From: Welwitschia mirabilis
Taxonomy: Eukaryota > Gnetophyta > Gnetopsida > Welwitschiales
Assembly (NCBI GenBank): GCA_051453625.1
Contig: JBOZIK010000001.1
Span: 131,988,035 to 132,052,034 of the forward strand
Direction of reading: 5' to 3'
Length of the DNA stretch: 64,000 bases
Made by a program: the position numbers and the translations under genes. The notes below the pieces were generated by a model, which did not search any database, was not told the DNA's origin, and saw only the letters and a program-made list of their open reading frames with translations. The stretch's first letter is position 1; every line of letters starts with the position of its first letter. This document shows positions 24,240-35,405 of this stretch, piece by piece.

Positions 24240-25640
24240 AAATTTAAATCAAATAACAGAATGAAAATGTACAATGGAAAACCTTACCAAAATAATATGG
24301 TTTCTCAACCTGTGTACATCCACACACAGAGAGTAGCTTTTACTCACACCTTCAAATATTCTTAACCTACAAAAAAATAGTGGTTTTCTAGAGCATCACT
24401 AAGATTATAATGAATGAGAGTCTCCTTGAAAGGCAACACTCTTTCCCCCTCAAGGAAATGATGGTTTTTTGATTCATCAATAATTTAATCACAAACAAGT
24501 ACTCATAGGCATAATAACAATTACACATCCTTGAAAGGGTTACTTTACCAAGTATTTGAAATTCAAGAAATGGGATCTATAATAATATTCAATAATAGAA
24601 TAGTTCACAATGAATAACCAAAATGCAATACAACAAGAAGCTTGAATATTTGATTTGATAAAGATTTAAGATCCTTGAAGTTATTGTTGCCATCATGAGT
24701 ATGAGTGAAGAAAATGATAGCAATGAAGATCCAAGTCCAAGAGGTAAAAACAATATTATCTCCTTACCAATGAATCCTTTCATTTCTTCATGAGAGGTTT
24801 CCTTTAATCGTGTTTGTCAAGATTTGTAAATCCTTTGATTAAATGAAGTTCTAAAGTTCTTATTTGATTATTCACATCGAGGCTTTATAATGTTAAAAAA
24901 GATCTACCTGTTCAATCTTGAAAGGTAGTTGTTTCAATTCATAACTGTCATGTAATGAATAATTAACATTTATGCTTTGGGTGCATAACCTTACTTTTAA
25001 TCGATGTGAACTTCAGTTCAAGATGTATTAAATTTTGTAATTATATTCACTCCAAATATCTTTATTTTTGCAGATGTCTGCTTTTTAGCTGTCTTCACTT
25101 TTTTAAATGTCTTGAGTTAACTTACCCAGATTTTGATGAAATTTACACTACAGTATCCTTGGGATTCCAAGATCATGAATCTACTGTGTAAAAGTTGATA
25201 GCATAAAATTTGAGAGATTATTAAGAAACAAAAATGATTTTGTTACCTCTTTTGCCTTACTATAGACATCTTCACTTTTCTAGATGTCTTCATCTGTGTC
25301 AAGTTCAACTTTCAGTTTACTTGTCTTGAATCTGGTAGTTGTCTTATAGCCTGTAACTTGAATTCCAGTACATTCAAGATGTCTTTAGTTGAGACATCTT
25401 CAACCTTTCACATGTCTTCAAATAATTGATTTGGCAGTTTAACATTTGATTCTTTTCGTAAGATGTTTTCTCTAAATATCCATCATGATCTAGTGCCTAT
25501 CAAGATCTGATATTCCTATAATGATCTGTCTACATAATGACACAAAATATTTGATAAGTGGAATCATCAAAACTATATTTTTCAACATTGAATTAGGAGG
25601 ATATGTAGATGAAACATAAATAGATTTAATCTCATCCTTA
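24240..25640. repeat. Unidentified 1.3-1.4-kb sequence between Copia gag and protease
   Basis: In Copia elements the zinc knuckle and protease active site are usually a few hundred bases apart; here about 1.5 kb separates them. The extra DNA has no coding blocks I recognise. It holds several scattered copies of AGATGTCT and its complement-like neighbours (about 25070-25430). A solo LTR of another element is a reasonable guess, but I could not define ends or a target duplication. Confidence 0.4.
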
Positions 25641-25649
25641 AATAAATAA

Positions 25650-26612
25650 ACTTATTGATACATTGATAATGGATAATTAAAGCATATTACTTATTAAAAG
25701 CATTTGTTCCAAGAATTTTTTGAAGAAGGTAAAAAAGTCAAAATCTTTGAAGGAGAATCATCACAAGAAGTTAAAGGTCATGAAACCCTTCTTGTTAAAA
25801 ATTACAAAGATGGAAATTTTATCATTCATGATGCTTTCTATTTTCTAATGCCCATTACAATCTTATTAGTTTAGGGTAATTAATTAGAAATGGTTTCAAA
25901 GATAGTTTAAGAATGAAAAGTGCATTTTATTTAAAGAAAAACAAATTCTAGAAGTGTCTAAAATAGGAAACAACTTATATTAAATCACATTTGAAAAAGA
26001 TTTAGTTTCTTGAAAATATGATTTTTAGACATGACATAGAGAACTAGTTAACATGTCATCTAAATACATGAAGGAAATGATTTAATTCAAACTTGTTAAG
26101 AGGTCTTTCTAATCTCCAAATTGAACCCATTAATATGTGCAAAAAATGCATTCAAGGTAAGTAAATAAGGTCTTTATTCCAAGTTTCTTAGCTAAATCAT
26201 CTTAAAAATTATCATTGGTGCATTCATATATCTACAACTCCTTCAGCTCTTTTAGTCTAAGTGACTGCAAGTATCTTATTACATTTATTGATGATTTTTC
26301 AAGATTATAAAATATAAATCTCAAGCTTTAAAATCTTTTAAATTTTTGCAAAGATGTGTTGAAAGAGAAATAGGTTTTAAGATTAAGTGATTAAGCACTG
26401 ATAGAGGAGATGAGTATTTATCAAATGATTTTTGATCTTATTTACAAAATAATGGCATCACTCATTAATTGATAACAACTTATACTCCACAACAAAATGG
26501 AGTCAAGAAAAAGAAAATCTCTTTCTAGTAGAATAAGAAGAGTCATCTTACTTCAAATCAATCTTGATAAATTCTTTTAAAGTGAATCAATCAATACAAT
26601 GAATTATCCAAA
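25650..26612 (+). pseudogene. Copia protease and N-terminal integrase remnant
   Basis: The protease active-site region appears as D-N-G-x-L-K-H-I-T (25661 on), where active Copia proteases have D-S-G-C. It is followed by a V-K-I-F-E-G-E-S-S block and I-I-H-D-A-F-Y. The gag-pre-integrase region (about 26040-26160) and the integrase core follow. The core includes S-T-D-R-G-D/G-E-Y-like sequence (about 26395) and T-T-Y-T-P-Q-Q-N-G-V (about 26480-26505), a strong Copia signature. Stops are frequent. The frame is cut at about 26612 by the LINE insertion. Confidence 0.85.
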
Positions 26613-26689
26613 ATCAAATAGAAAGATAGGTTAACAAAGGAGTAAGCAAAAAGGAGGTTTTGAAGCTAGGGTTTTCCTTAGTGTAAGAG

Positions 26690-27800
26690 ACGTAAGCCAT
26701 GTGCTAGAGCTAGAGCTGGAGTCATGGGAAGGGGCTTGAAGAGGAGGCAGTAAGCCATAGTAATAGGATGGAATTGGTTGGTGGCAATGGTGGAATTAGC
26801 ATAGGTCATGGTTGTGGTAGTGATGGTAATTGAGGCAGTAGCAATAGATTTAGGCTAGGTTTTTGGTAGAATGGAAGGAGCAAATATGCAATTGAAGTGG
26901 CCTTGTGCACTCTCTAGGACCTCAAGAAGTAGGCTGAATAGGAAATCTAGATGAATAAAGGTCATGGGGCCCTCTATAATGTAATTCATTAAGGAAAATG
27001 GTACTTTTAATATTAGAGCATATTAGAGTAGCTTTAGAGCACTATTTAGCGGTATAGGAGCAATTTAGGTTCAGCATAGTAGGGCATTTTATCTCAGCTG
27101 ATCTAAGGCCAAATATAGAGGCTATTAGAAAATGGGTAGTAATAGAATGGATCAAAATAAATGTTGTTCAGTTCATTTCTCTCATGAAAGGTTTATGTTT
27201 GTTTAGGTTGAGTTTAAGGAGAACTTAAACACTATTATAATAAGAGGCTATAGTTTTTTGAGACATGAGGACTAGCTTTAGCCCAGTGGTATCTAGGAAA
27301 AACTTTTAGCAAGATTTTTTAGAGTCTAACAATTTGGGTAAGACTGAGAGGAATGAGTTTGACATTATGGAATCAAAAATTGATTTAAGAATTAGCTTTA
27401 AAGTTTAGAAAGATGATTAAGTTAGATCTAGTAACTATCAATGGTTCAAAACTAGTGATTATTAGACTCTATGTATAGATAGACCTTGAACTAACGTAGA
27501 GCCTGAGGAGTTTTGAAATTTTGCATTGGTTTGGAGTTGTTAAGGTCAAGGTGGAGTATGAAAATATACTCCCCACTTGCTTGCACTATGTGCTTTGTTA
27601 CAGGGCATTCAAAAAGTTTCTACCAAATAAATAGGAAGAAAATATGTGACAAGTATGGCAGAAAAGGGCATTCGATGAAGAATTGTCCATAAAATAGTGT
27701 GAGAACTACAATAGGAACATGTTTTAAGTGAATGGAGGATTAAGAAGTATGAGAGGGTTTTTAAATAGTGAAAAGAAAAAAAAAGACAAATACGAGGGTT
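26690..27800 (+). pseudogene. LINE ORF1 remnant (DUF4283-like, zinc knuckle)
   Basis: Plus-strand pieces between about 27060 and 27470 have the layout of DUF4283 proteins. They include I-R-K-W-V-V-I-E-W, an M-K-G-L-C-L-F-R-L piece, and S-F-S-P-V-V. A single zinc knuckle follows at 27645-27686 (C-D-K-Y-G-R-K-G-H-S-M-K-N-C), with the second Cys changed to Tyr. The N-terminal part (26690-26960) is Gly/Arg-rich in places and unreadable. Multiple stops. Confidence 0.65.
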
Positions 27801-28139
27801 AAGCTAGATGGGAATTAAGATTAAAAAAGCAACATGACTAAAGGAACAAAGAGGAAATGGCTGGAAATGATAAGGGACCTAGGTAGTCAAAGCAGCAAAA
27901 GGAATTAAACAAGCATTATGGAAATAAATTTGGCTCACTACCTAGTAGTGAATCAAATGATTCTAGTTTAGATTCAGAATATGAGAGTTTGAAAGAAATA
28001 CCAATCATCAAAAAATATTAGAAGGCCTCCTGTTCAGATAAGAGTAAGAAAGAAAGCAAATCAAAGTATTGCAAATGGATCCCATAGGACCCTTAGATAT
28101 GTCATGCAAATCCCTTGGGAAAAAAGAATAAATGAATAT

Positions 28140-31100
28140 TTTATGCTAGAATATTAGAAGCATGAAAGATACCTCTGAAATGCAGACTCTAGAAGAATTC
28201 ATTAGTATGTATAAAGTTGAAATAGCTTGTGTACAAGAAATAAAACTTCAGAAAGGAGATAAATTAATCACTTTGAATAAAAAATGGAATACAGAGTGGG
28301 AACATAGCTATAGAAAAGCGAGGGGACTCCTAATGCTGATAAAGAAGGAAATGGAATATATTAGGATTGAAAACAATAGATGATATCAAATAGTAACAAT
28401 TCGAGATTGAATTTTAGTTAACATATACACATCGCAAGGTTTAACAGTAAAGAATAAAGTTTGGAAGCAAATTTAAGAGAAGGTTAAGAATAGGAATAGA
28501 TCATAATGGGGGATTTCAGTTAGACGTTATATTACTACAAGAAATAATGGATGAGTAAATGGATGAATATAAGGGTAAAAAAGCTAAATGGATTTATAAA
28601 TTTCTTGGAGTTAATAGATCTTCTAATCCATTACGTCTAATTCACTTAGTCAAATTAAAGAAAGGAAAAGACATGATTTTATCAAGAATTAACAGAGAAA
28701 TGATATCTACTAAACTATTTAAAGGGAAGTGAATTTTAATAAGTAAAGGCAAATGGTGTTTAGATCATAGGCCAATCATCTTTCTTCAAGATAAGAACAG
28801 GTGTAAGAGATCTCATTTCATATTTTAAAATGCATGAATCTAAGAAAAAGAAATAGAATAATTTATGAAAAGGAACTAGAAAGAGGATAAAACTAATGAA
28901 AGTGAGAATTTGGATCAGAATATTTATAAGGTAAAGTCTTGACTTAAGGGATGAAGAAAATCCCAAGGGAATAAATTTTAGTAAAAGAAAAAGATTAAGT
29001 AGAAAATTTTAAGAATCCAACAATATTAAGAAGAAGAAGAAGATCTACATGAAGAAGAGTGGAGAGAACCTTAGAAGCTACATTATCTTAGAAAGTAGGT
29101 GGAGCTCTACTAGCATCAAAGAGCTCATATGAAGCGGGTAAAGCCCAAGGATACGTACAACAAGTATTTCTTTAATATTATTAACTTGAAAACATAGATA
29201 AACATGATTAAAATAGTCTAATGAAAGGATAAATGCCATTAAGAGAAGGAAGTCTTGATGCCTTTATAAATAGTCTTAAGGAGTAATGGTTAGAATTAAG
29301 CGCAACGAACCCCTCCACTTTATGGATAATTTATAACAAGAGGATTATCCACTAGGATAGGTATAATAGGAGGAAATTTGAAAGGTCTTAAAAGGGATAA
29401 AACTCAGTGGAAGTCCTGGTCTAGATGGACGGATAGTGAAGTTTTTTCAAAAATACTAGAAATTCATAAGACAATTGGTTATAAATGCTTTTAATGGGGT
29501 ATTGAGAAGATGAGATATCCCTTATGCCTAGAATAATAATCATGTCATACTGATTTAAAAAATGTTTAAAGCAATGGAAGTGAATGAATATTGACTTATA
29601 AGAGATGGTCATATTCAAAGATTTTAGTGAATATAATTAGATCCACCTAAAGGATGTTATGGGATGGAACCAGACAGGATTCCTAAAAGATTGTGGTATC
29701 TTAGATTAGATAATTTTCAACGATGAAATCTTTCTGTCTTAAGAAGAAAAAGAATAAAAAAGCTTACACTTTAAAATTAGATATCAGAAAAGATTATGAT
29801 ATAGCATCATGAAGTTTTCTAAAAAATGTATTGAGAACTAAAGGTTTCCCCTCCAAATTTATTAGTTTAGTTTTGCAAATGCAAAGGACAATCAGGTTTA
29901 TATTGAAAGTTAATTAGGAGACACATGAATACTTTATCTTAGGTAGAGGATTGTAGCAGGGAGATTTCCTCAAATTCTATCTTTTTATTTTAGTCCTATG
30001 TGTGCTGCAAAATTACATTTGCCAGGAAGGCAGAATGGGTTTAACTATTCATAGGCTAGATGTTTTAGCAAATTATGTCATAGACAATTCTATTATTTTA
30101 TTGGAAGTAAACATTTATCAAGTTAGGGCTATTAAGAATGGTCTAGAAAAATTCACTAAAGAGTCAAGGCTTGAGATCAATTGAAAGAAAAGTTATATAT
30201 ACTACTTCAACACATGTGCTAGTGTCTATCAAAGAATAGGAAAAACATTGGGAATTAAGAGAGGGATAGAAAAGAACCCATATTTAAGGGTTCCTCTATT
30301 TAAATAGAAGAATGTCTCATTGTGAAAATATTTACTACTAAAAGTGGAAGGGAGATGTAGCTTATAGAGTGCTATTTTCCTATTAAGTAGAGGGAGAATT
30401 ATTATAGCGAACATTATTATTTATGGGATAGCAAAATATAGTGCTTCCTATGGGATGCTTTTAAAAAATGTAAAGAGTATGTTCAAATGATTAAGTGAAA
30501 AATTTCATTTACAAAGGAGGACGTGGAGGGATGAGGTTCCATGAAGTAGCCTGGGAAGAGATAATAAAGCTGATGAACACCAAGGCTAGGGGGATTTAAA
30601 ATCCTAAAAATAACATGTTCTTAGAAAGGACTAAATTAATTAGTAAATTAGAGATAGAGGGAGAAATGCCTTGAAAAAAGCTACTAAAAAAGAAATATAA
30701 GGATAAGAAACCCATACGAGGAAATTCCCCTTTTTGAAAGGCACTTTATAAAGGGAGATGAAAATTGGAAAAGTTATCAACCTAGTAGATTAGCAAAGGG
30801 GACATTCCATTTTGGCATTAAAACTTCACTAATGGCAAGAGTTAAAATTAAATTCCAAAGCTGTGAGATGCCAAATCAAAGATTAAAAAAAAAATCACAA
30901 GGAAAAAATTAAGAAACTATTAGAACATGACAAAGATCTTTCAAGGGGAAGGCCCAAAAATAGAGATAGCAATCATGTTTTTAAAGGAAGTTTTTAGAAT
31001 TATAAATCTTTTTCTTAATAAGAAAAATACTAGATTGATAGATGGTAGAGGATTTCTACTCAAGAAATTTTAATAAATATGTATGAACTAATAAAACATG

Positions 31101-31270
31101 GTAAACACATGTAGAAGAATCAGGTAAATATATGATTTTAAAGTGTATGACCTTGAAAAACAAAGTACCAATGATAAATAGGCTTAGGTGTAGTGGGATA
31201 AATTTGCAAGAAGGCTGCTTCACATGTGATAACATTCTGAGATTATCCTTTTGCAACTACAATGTCGATG
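28140..31270 (+). pseudogene. LINE ORF2 remnant (endonuclease, reverse transcriptase, zf-RVT)
   Basis: The AP-endonuclease starts with a W-N-I-R-x-M motif whose Trp codon is now TAG (28147-28149). An open stretch to 28383 contains V-E-I-A-C-V-Q-E-I-K-L, the conserved Q-E-x-K catalytic motif. RT blocks follow in shifting frames: S-P-G-L-D-G (about 29415-29430), D-Y-D near 29790, and the F-A-D-D box changed to V-I-D-N (about 30078-30089). The terminal zf-RVT region (about 31150-31235) shows R-L-R-C-S-G-I-N-L-Q and C-F-T-C. No RNase H domain was seen. Clearly inactive. Confidence 0.8.
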
Positions 31271-31699
31271 CTTGTTGATAGAAAGATCATCTGGGCGAGA
31301 ATGCTTCTATTGACTTACAACTATTACAAAATTATGTTGTGGTTTAGTTAGTGTGCACTAAACAACTATGTTTTCTCACTGTAGCCATTGAGCTTATTAA
31401 AAACTATCACAATAATTAAGTGGAAGATTCAATCCTTTTGGGTGTTAAGAAGGATGGAGAAAAATCCTCACTTTAAGTTGAAGGATTAAAAAAAATATCG
31501 GTATAACATGGAGTTATGGAAGTATATCCAACATCTAGGCTGGGCTTTATTACTTGAGCTTAGAGAAAGTCCAAGTTCAATTCAACAAATGCAATAGTTT
31601 GAGGGGAACTGGTTATGGGCAGGTTTTGGATTTTAGTCACTCCTCAGTTAATAGCTCAATATACAAGCCTAAGAAAGGAAGGCTAATTCATATTGCTAT

Positions 31700-32050
31700 C
31701 TTTCCATGAGTAATTAGATGTAGACTAGTTTTTTGGATGCAAGACACCCAGAAATGTGAAGGGGTATATCCACAAAGTGGACTTGAAGCAGCCATGAGAC
31801 TCATAGTAGAATTCATAAAGTGATTCATTATTTGGGATGAAAACAATTCAAAGCTCAAAGACCTATATTTTAATTTTTTGTTGGTGTTACAAAAGGGGAG
31901 AAGGCTTAATCTACCATTATTCTTTACCAAGAAGCTTAAAGGAAAAGTTGTTGATAAGCATTTAGGCCTCATCTGCATGCTAAAGGAGTTTCTAAGAGGA
32001 GAAGTAGTGAAGGAAAAGGCCAAGCCTACCAAAGGCGCAAGAGCAATGTA
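31700..32050 (+). pseudogene. Unrecognised gag-like frame inside the LINE insertion
   Basis: This plus frame (codons from 31707) runs for about 115 codons with one internal TGA near 31820. Composition and codon pattern look coding: W-M-Q-D-T-Q-K-C, then E-A-A-M-R-L, L-Q-K-G-R-R-L-N-L-P-L-F-F and a Lys-rich end. It follows the LINE ORF2 and is not part of any LINE domain I know. It could be another element's gag caught before or after insertion, a transduced fragment, or an unusual 3' ORF of this LINE. The antisense open frame at 31688-32203 is probably its shadow. Confidence 0.35.
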
Positions 32051-32975
32051 GTTGAAGAGCGTCATGAAAGCAAAGATGTGGTAGGAGAAGGTAAAGGAAC
32101 CTCTTCCTAAAAGCTCGAGAAAATGAAGGAGCATCTTATGCAGGTCAACAAGATGAGGGAATGATAGAGACAAAGTAGTGAGAGTGCCATAGCTCAAACT
32201 CAAGAGAAAATCATTAGGGGACAGAAATTGAAGGGAAAAAGAATGAGAGTCCTACAACTCTGGATTAATCAAAAATTATAGTTATTAGTGACGATAAGGA
32301 TGAATAGAAGCCTAGTAACTAACTAAATTAAGAGAAGCAGAAATGTAAAGACAAGCAGCTAATGCACACTAACTGAGGGTATTCAAATGAATCTTTTGAG
32401 GTGAAGGAAGAAAGTGAGGTGGAGGAAGTAATGTATGATGCAAGTGCCCATTTCATAGAGCAAATTAACTACTATGAAATCCTAGGATCTGACTTATTGT
32501 CATCTAGACAAGGCCTTATTACATATAAGATTAGCTCTTAAGTAGCATCCAAATAAAAATTAACACAATGAAGTAGAAGCAACATGAAAATAGTAGAGAT
32601 AAATAATGTGAAGAATAACCTTGCTGACTCAAGCACTCGAAGATCCTATGATAAGATATTTTTTGATGAACTGATTAATAATTATGCTAGACATTTTTAT
32701 TAATTTGTTTAGCTTAGATTTAGAAGATTATGTTTAGTTTCTTAGAATACTATCATTTTGTAGTAGAGTCGCTAACCTAAGAATTGTGGTCTTATTTTGT
32801 TCTGTTTTGTGAATCATTAGACTTTTATTTTTAAAATCATTATAATGAAACTTTCTAAAATTTTGAATCAGTAAGGGTGTCTTCCCTTCCACTATCATAA
32901 AGATAACCTAGTAGTAGAAGTTCTTATTTTCTAATTTTATAAATTTTCTTAAAGTAACAGATACATGACTGTTTT

Positions 32976-33475
32976 CTTTGAAACAAACACATTGAATTAC
33001 CTTCAAAATTGCATGTTAATAAAGCATCTTGGTAACTCCACTCCATATGGACAATGCATGGCATTGAGCCTAATTTATCTCATTTGCAAATTTTTGGACC
33101 TAGATGTCATGTTAAAAACATTAAGTCTGGTCAATATAAATTGGAACTTATATCCAAATATTATATTTTTCTTGATTATTTTAGTCAAAGAAAGGCTTAT
33201 AGATGTTTTGATCCAAATTCAAGGAAGGTTTTAGCATGTATTGATGTTAAGTTTCTTCCTTTTGAATTATTAACTTTTGATTTAAATTCTTGTGATAATG
33301 CTTATAATTCTTATGATCTTGATTCCAGTGATTCTGACAATGATACAAAGAATTTAAAATCTAATTCAAATATTGAATCTAAGTAAGGAACAAATTCTAA
33401 ATCTAATCAAGTTCTTGTTCAAGATGAAACTGAACCCCAAAAACTATTTGATGTGTTGGATCAAAATATTGATGC
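32976..33475 (+). pseudogene. Copia integrase C-terminal remnant
   Basis: After the LINE, integrase resumes with T-L-N-Y-L-Q-N and L-G-N-S-T-P-Y-G. The frame shifts near 33054 and continues as M-H-G-I-E-P-N-L-S-H-L-Q-I-F-G, then V-K-N-I-K-S-G and K-A-Y-R-C-F-D-P. These are standard landmarks of the end of plant Copia integrases. An Asp/Ser/Asn-rich linker (about 33270-33380) leads toward RT. Confidence 0.85.
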
Positions 33476-35215
33476 TTAATCAAAACATAAGAGGCTAACC
33501 TTTTATCATGATAAATCCAACATCATAGATCTCAAAGAAGCACTTGTAAGAATAAGGAGTTAATAAAATCTTGGTTCCATTATTGAAGCAAAGTTATGTA
33601 ATGATCTTTTGAAAGATTATTTAGCCTTAAGTTATGAATGCCTAAATCAAGGTCTTGTTTAGTAAACATGCACATTGGGTAAAGGCTACAAAAGAGAAAA
33701 TTTATCAAATAGAGAAAAACAAGATATGAGTTCTTGTTCCCAGGCCAAAAAATAAAAATATCATTGACACCAGTGGATTCATAGAATTGGATACAATTTT
33801 GATAACACAATTAACAAATATAAATCTTATCTTGTTATTCTTGATTATGTGCAAAAAGAAAGCATAGGTTATAGAGAAATGCTCTTGTTGCATACCTTAA
33901 ATCATTTAGAACCTTTCTTGCATATGCTTTCAAGAATTGTATGATTGTTTGATAGATGGATGTCAAATCTGCTTTCTTGAATAGGATTCTTGAAAAAGAG
34001 GTGCACATCTTAGAATCCTAAGGTTTTGTAAATCAAGGTATGAAAGATCATGTTTACGCATTGGAAAAGGCTTTGTATGGTTCAAAACAAGCCCCAAGGG
34101 CCTCGTTTTTAAGGCTTAATTCTTATTTAAGAAATCATGGCTAGAAGAAATGTCATTTTGAAAAAACCTTTTATAAGAAAATTACTAAAGGCCATTCTTT
34201 TTTTTTCTTACTTTATGTTAAGGATATAATATTTGATGGCACAGATAAGAAGCTTATTGACAAATTCAAGGTGGGCATGAAAAAATAGTTTTAAATAACA
34301 AATCTTGGCCAACTCTTTTATTACCTTGGATTCGAAATATAACAATCTCCAAGGGGTATCTTCTCGAATCAAGGTCAAAATGCATTAGATATGTTAAAAA
34401 GATTTCATATACATGAATGTAAGCTCATCTTCCTTCCCTTGACAACCCATCATAAACTCAAAATGGATATGGAGGGGGATGAGGTTGATGAACACATTTA
34501 CAGATCAATGATTGAAGGTCTAGTGCATTTAATTGCCACATGTCCTAAGATTCAATATGCAGTTAGTCTTACAACTATATTTATGATGTGTCCTAGAAAG
34601 GCTCATCTTGACGTAGTTAAAATAATCTTGTGTTATGTTAAACACACATTATATTTTCATTTGTTTTATGAAGCTAAAGACAATACTCTAGTTGTTGGAT
34701 ATGTTGATGAAGATTGGGAAGGTAGTCTTGATGATAGAAAGAGCATAATAGTTATGTAATGCTTCTTAGTGGAAGCCTTTTTTCTTGGCCAAGTAAGCAA
34801 TAATCATATGTGGCTCTTTCCACTACTGAGGCTAAGTACATAGTAATCCATCTTGTAAGTCAACAATTAATATGACTTGACAATCTCTTTAAAGATTTTA
34901 CCCTTCTTGTTGATAAACCAATACACTTGTTTTGTGTGATAGTGCTTCTACCATTGCAATTTCTAAGAATTTAGTCATCTATGCAAGAACCAAGCACATT
35001 GATATATAATTCCATTTTATTCAGAATCTAGTTGAAGATGGATTCTTGATTCTTTATTATTTCCCTTTCCAATTGTAATTGGCTAATTTCTCTACAAAAG
35101 CCCTAATAAAGCTAAATTTCATGATCTTATGAAGAGACTAATGATCCTTGACATTAAGGTCAAGGAAGGAATTAACAGCAAAACATCAAGCTCAGTTGGT
35201 GCTATCCTAACTATA
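33476..35215 (+). pseudogene. Copia reverse transcriptase and RNase H remnant
   Basis: RVT_2 starts with a V-P-R-P-K-N-K-N-I-I-D-T piece (about 33735-33770). Blocks follow for the A-L-Y-G-x-K-Q-A-P-R region (about 34070-34100) and for the catalytic Y-V-D-D box, now Y-V-K-D (about 34216). A 122-codon open stretch (34391-34759) carries the Y-R-S-M-I-E-G-L region, the A-H-L-D-V-V-K segment and V-G-Y-V-D-E-D-W (RNase H first Asp). RNase H goes on with S-T-T-E-A-K-Y, a D-S-A-S-T-I-A-like block and T-K-H-I-D-I, ending near 35215. Stops and frameshifts show loss of function. Confidence 0.85.
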
Positions 35216-35336
35216 AAATTATAGCAAATCATTCTCATTCTTGCTAAAATTCTTAAAATTTTGTTTTTATGAGTGTGAAATTATGTGATTTAGGTTCTCT
35301 AATTCTTGATCTGATTCCAAATATGCATATGTGTTC

Positions 35337-35405
35337 TAATTGTGACCTTAATGTCAAAGGGGAGTTTGAAGTAACATAGTTAATATGCCCTTAAGGTCAC
35401 AATTA
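35337..35405. repeat. 15-bp perfect inverted repeat around the Copia polypurine tract
   Basis: TAATTGTGACCTTAA (35337-35351) and its exact reverse complement TTAAGGTCACAATTA (35391-35405) are separated by 39 bases. The purine-rich AAAGGGGAG (35356-35364) lies inside the loop. The LTR start (TG, 35367) also falls inside, so the repeat straddles the pol/LTR boundary. Confidence 0.9.
35356..35364 (+). other. Copia polypurine tract
   Basis: AAAGGGGAG follows the end of RNase H by about 140 bases and precedes a TG dinucleotide at 35367 that would start the 3' LTR. This is the expected place for plus-strand DNA priming. Confidence 0.6.

Larger units (their letters stand above)
26613..32975 (+). 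mobile_element. LINE insertion in the Copia integrase gene
   Basis: The Copia integrase reading stops at about 26612 and resumes at about 32976. The bases at the left break (AATACAATGAATTATC, 26593-26608) recur with changes at the right break (AACACATTGAATTACCTTC, about 32987-33003). These encode the same integrase residues twice (x-N-Y). A duplicated target of about 15-25 bp is the hallmark of LINE integration. The insert contains a LINE ORF1 and ORF2 in the plus orientation, plus an additional gag-like piece (31700-32050) and a noncoding tail. Confidence 0.75.

Noticed and set aside
31688-32203. 171-codon minus-strand open frame
   Set aside because: It lies antisense to a better coding pattern on the plus strand within the LINE insertion; its composition is that of a shadow frame.
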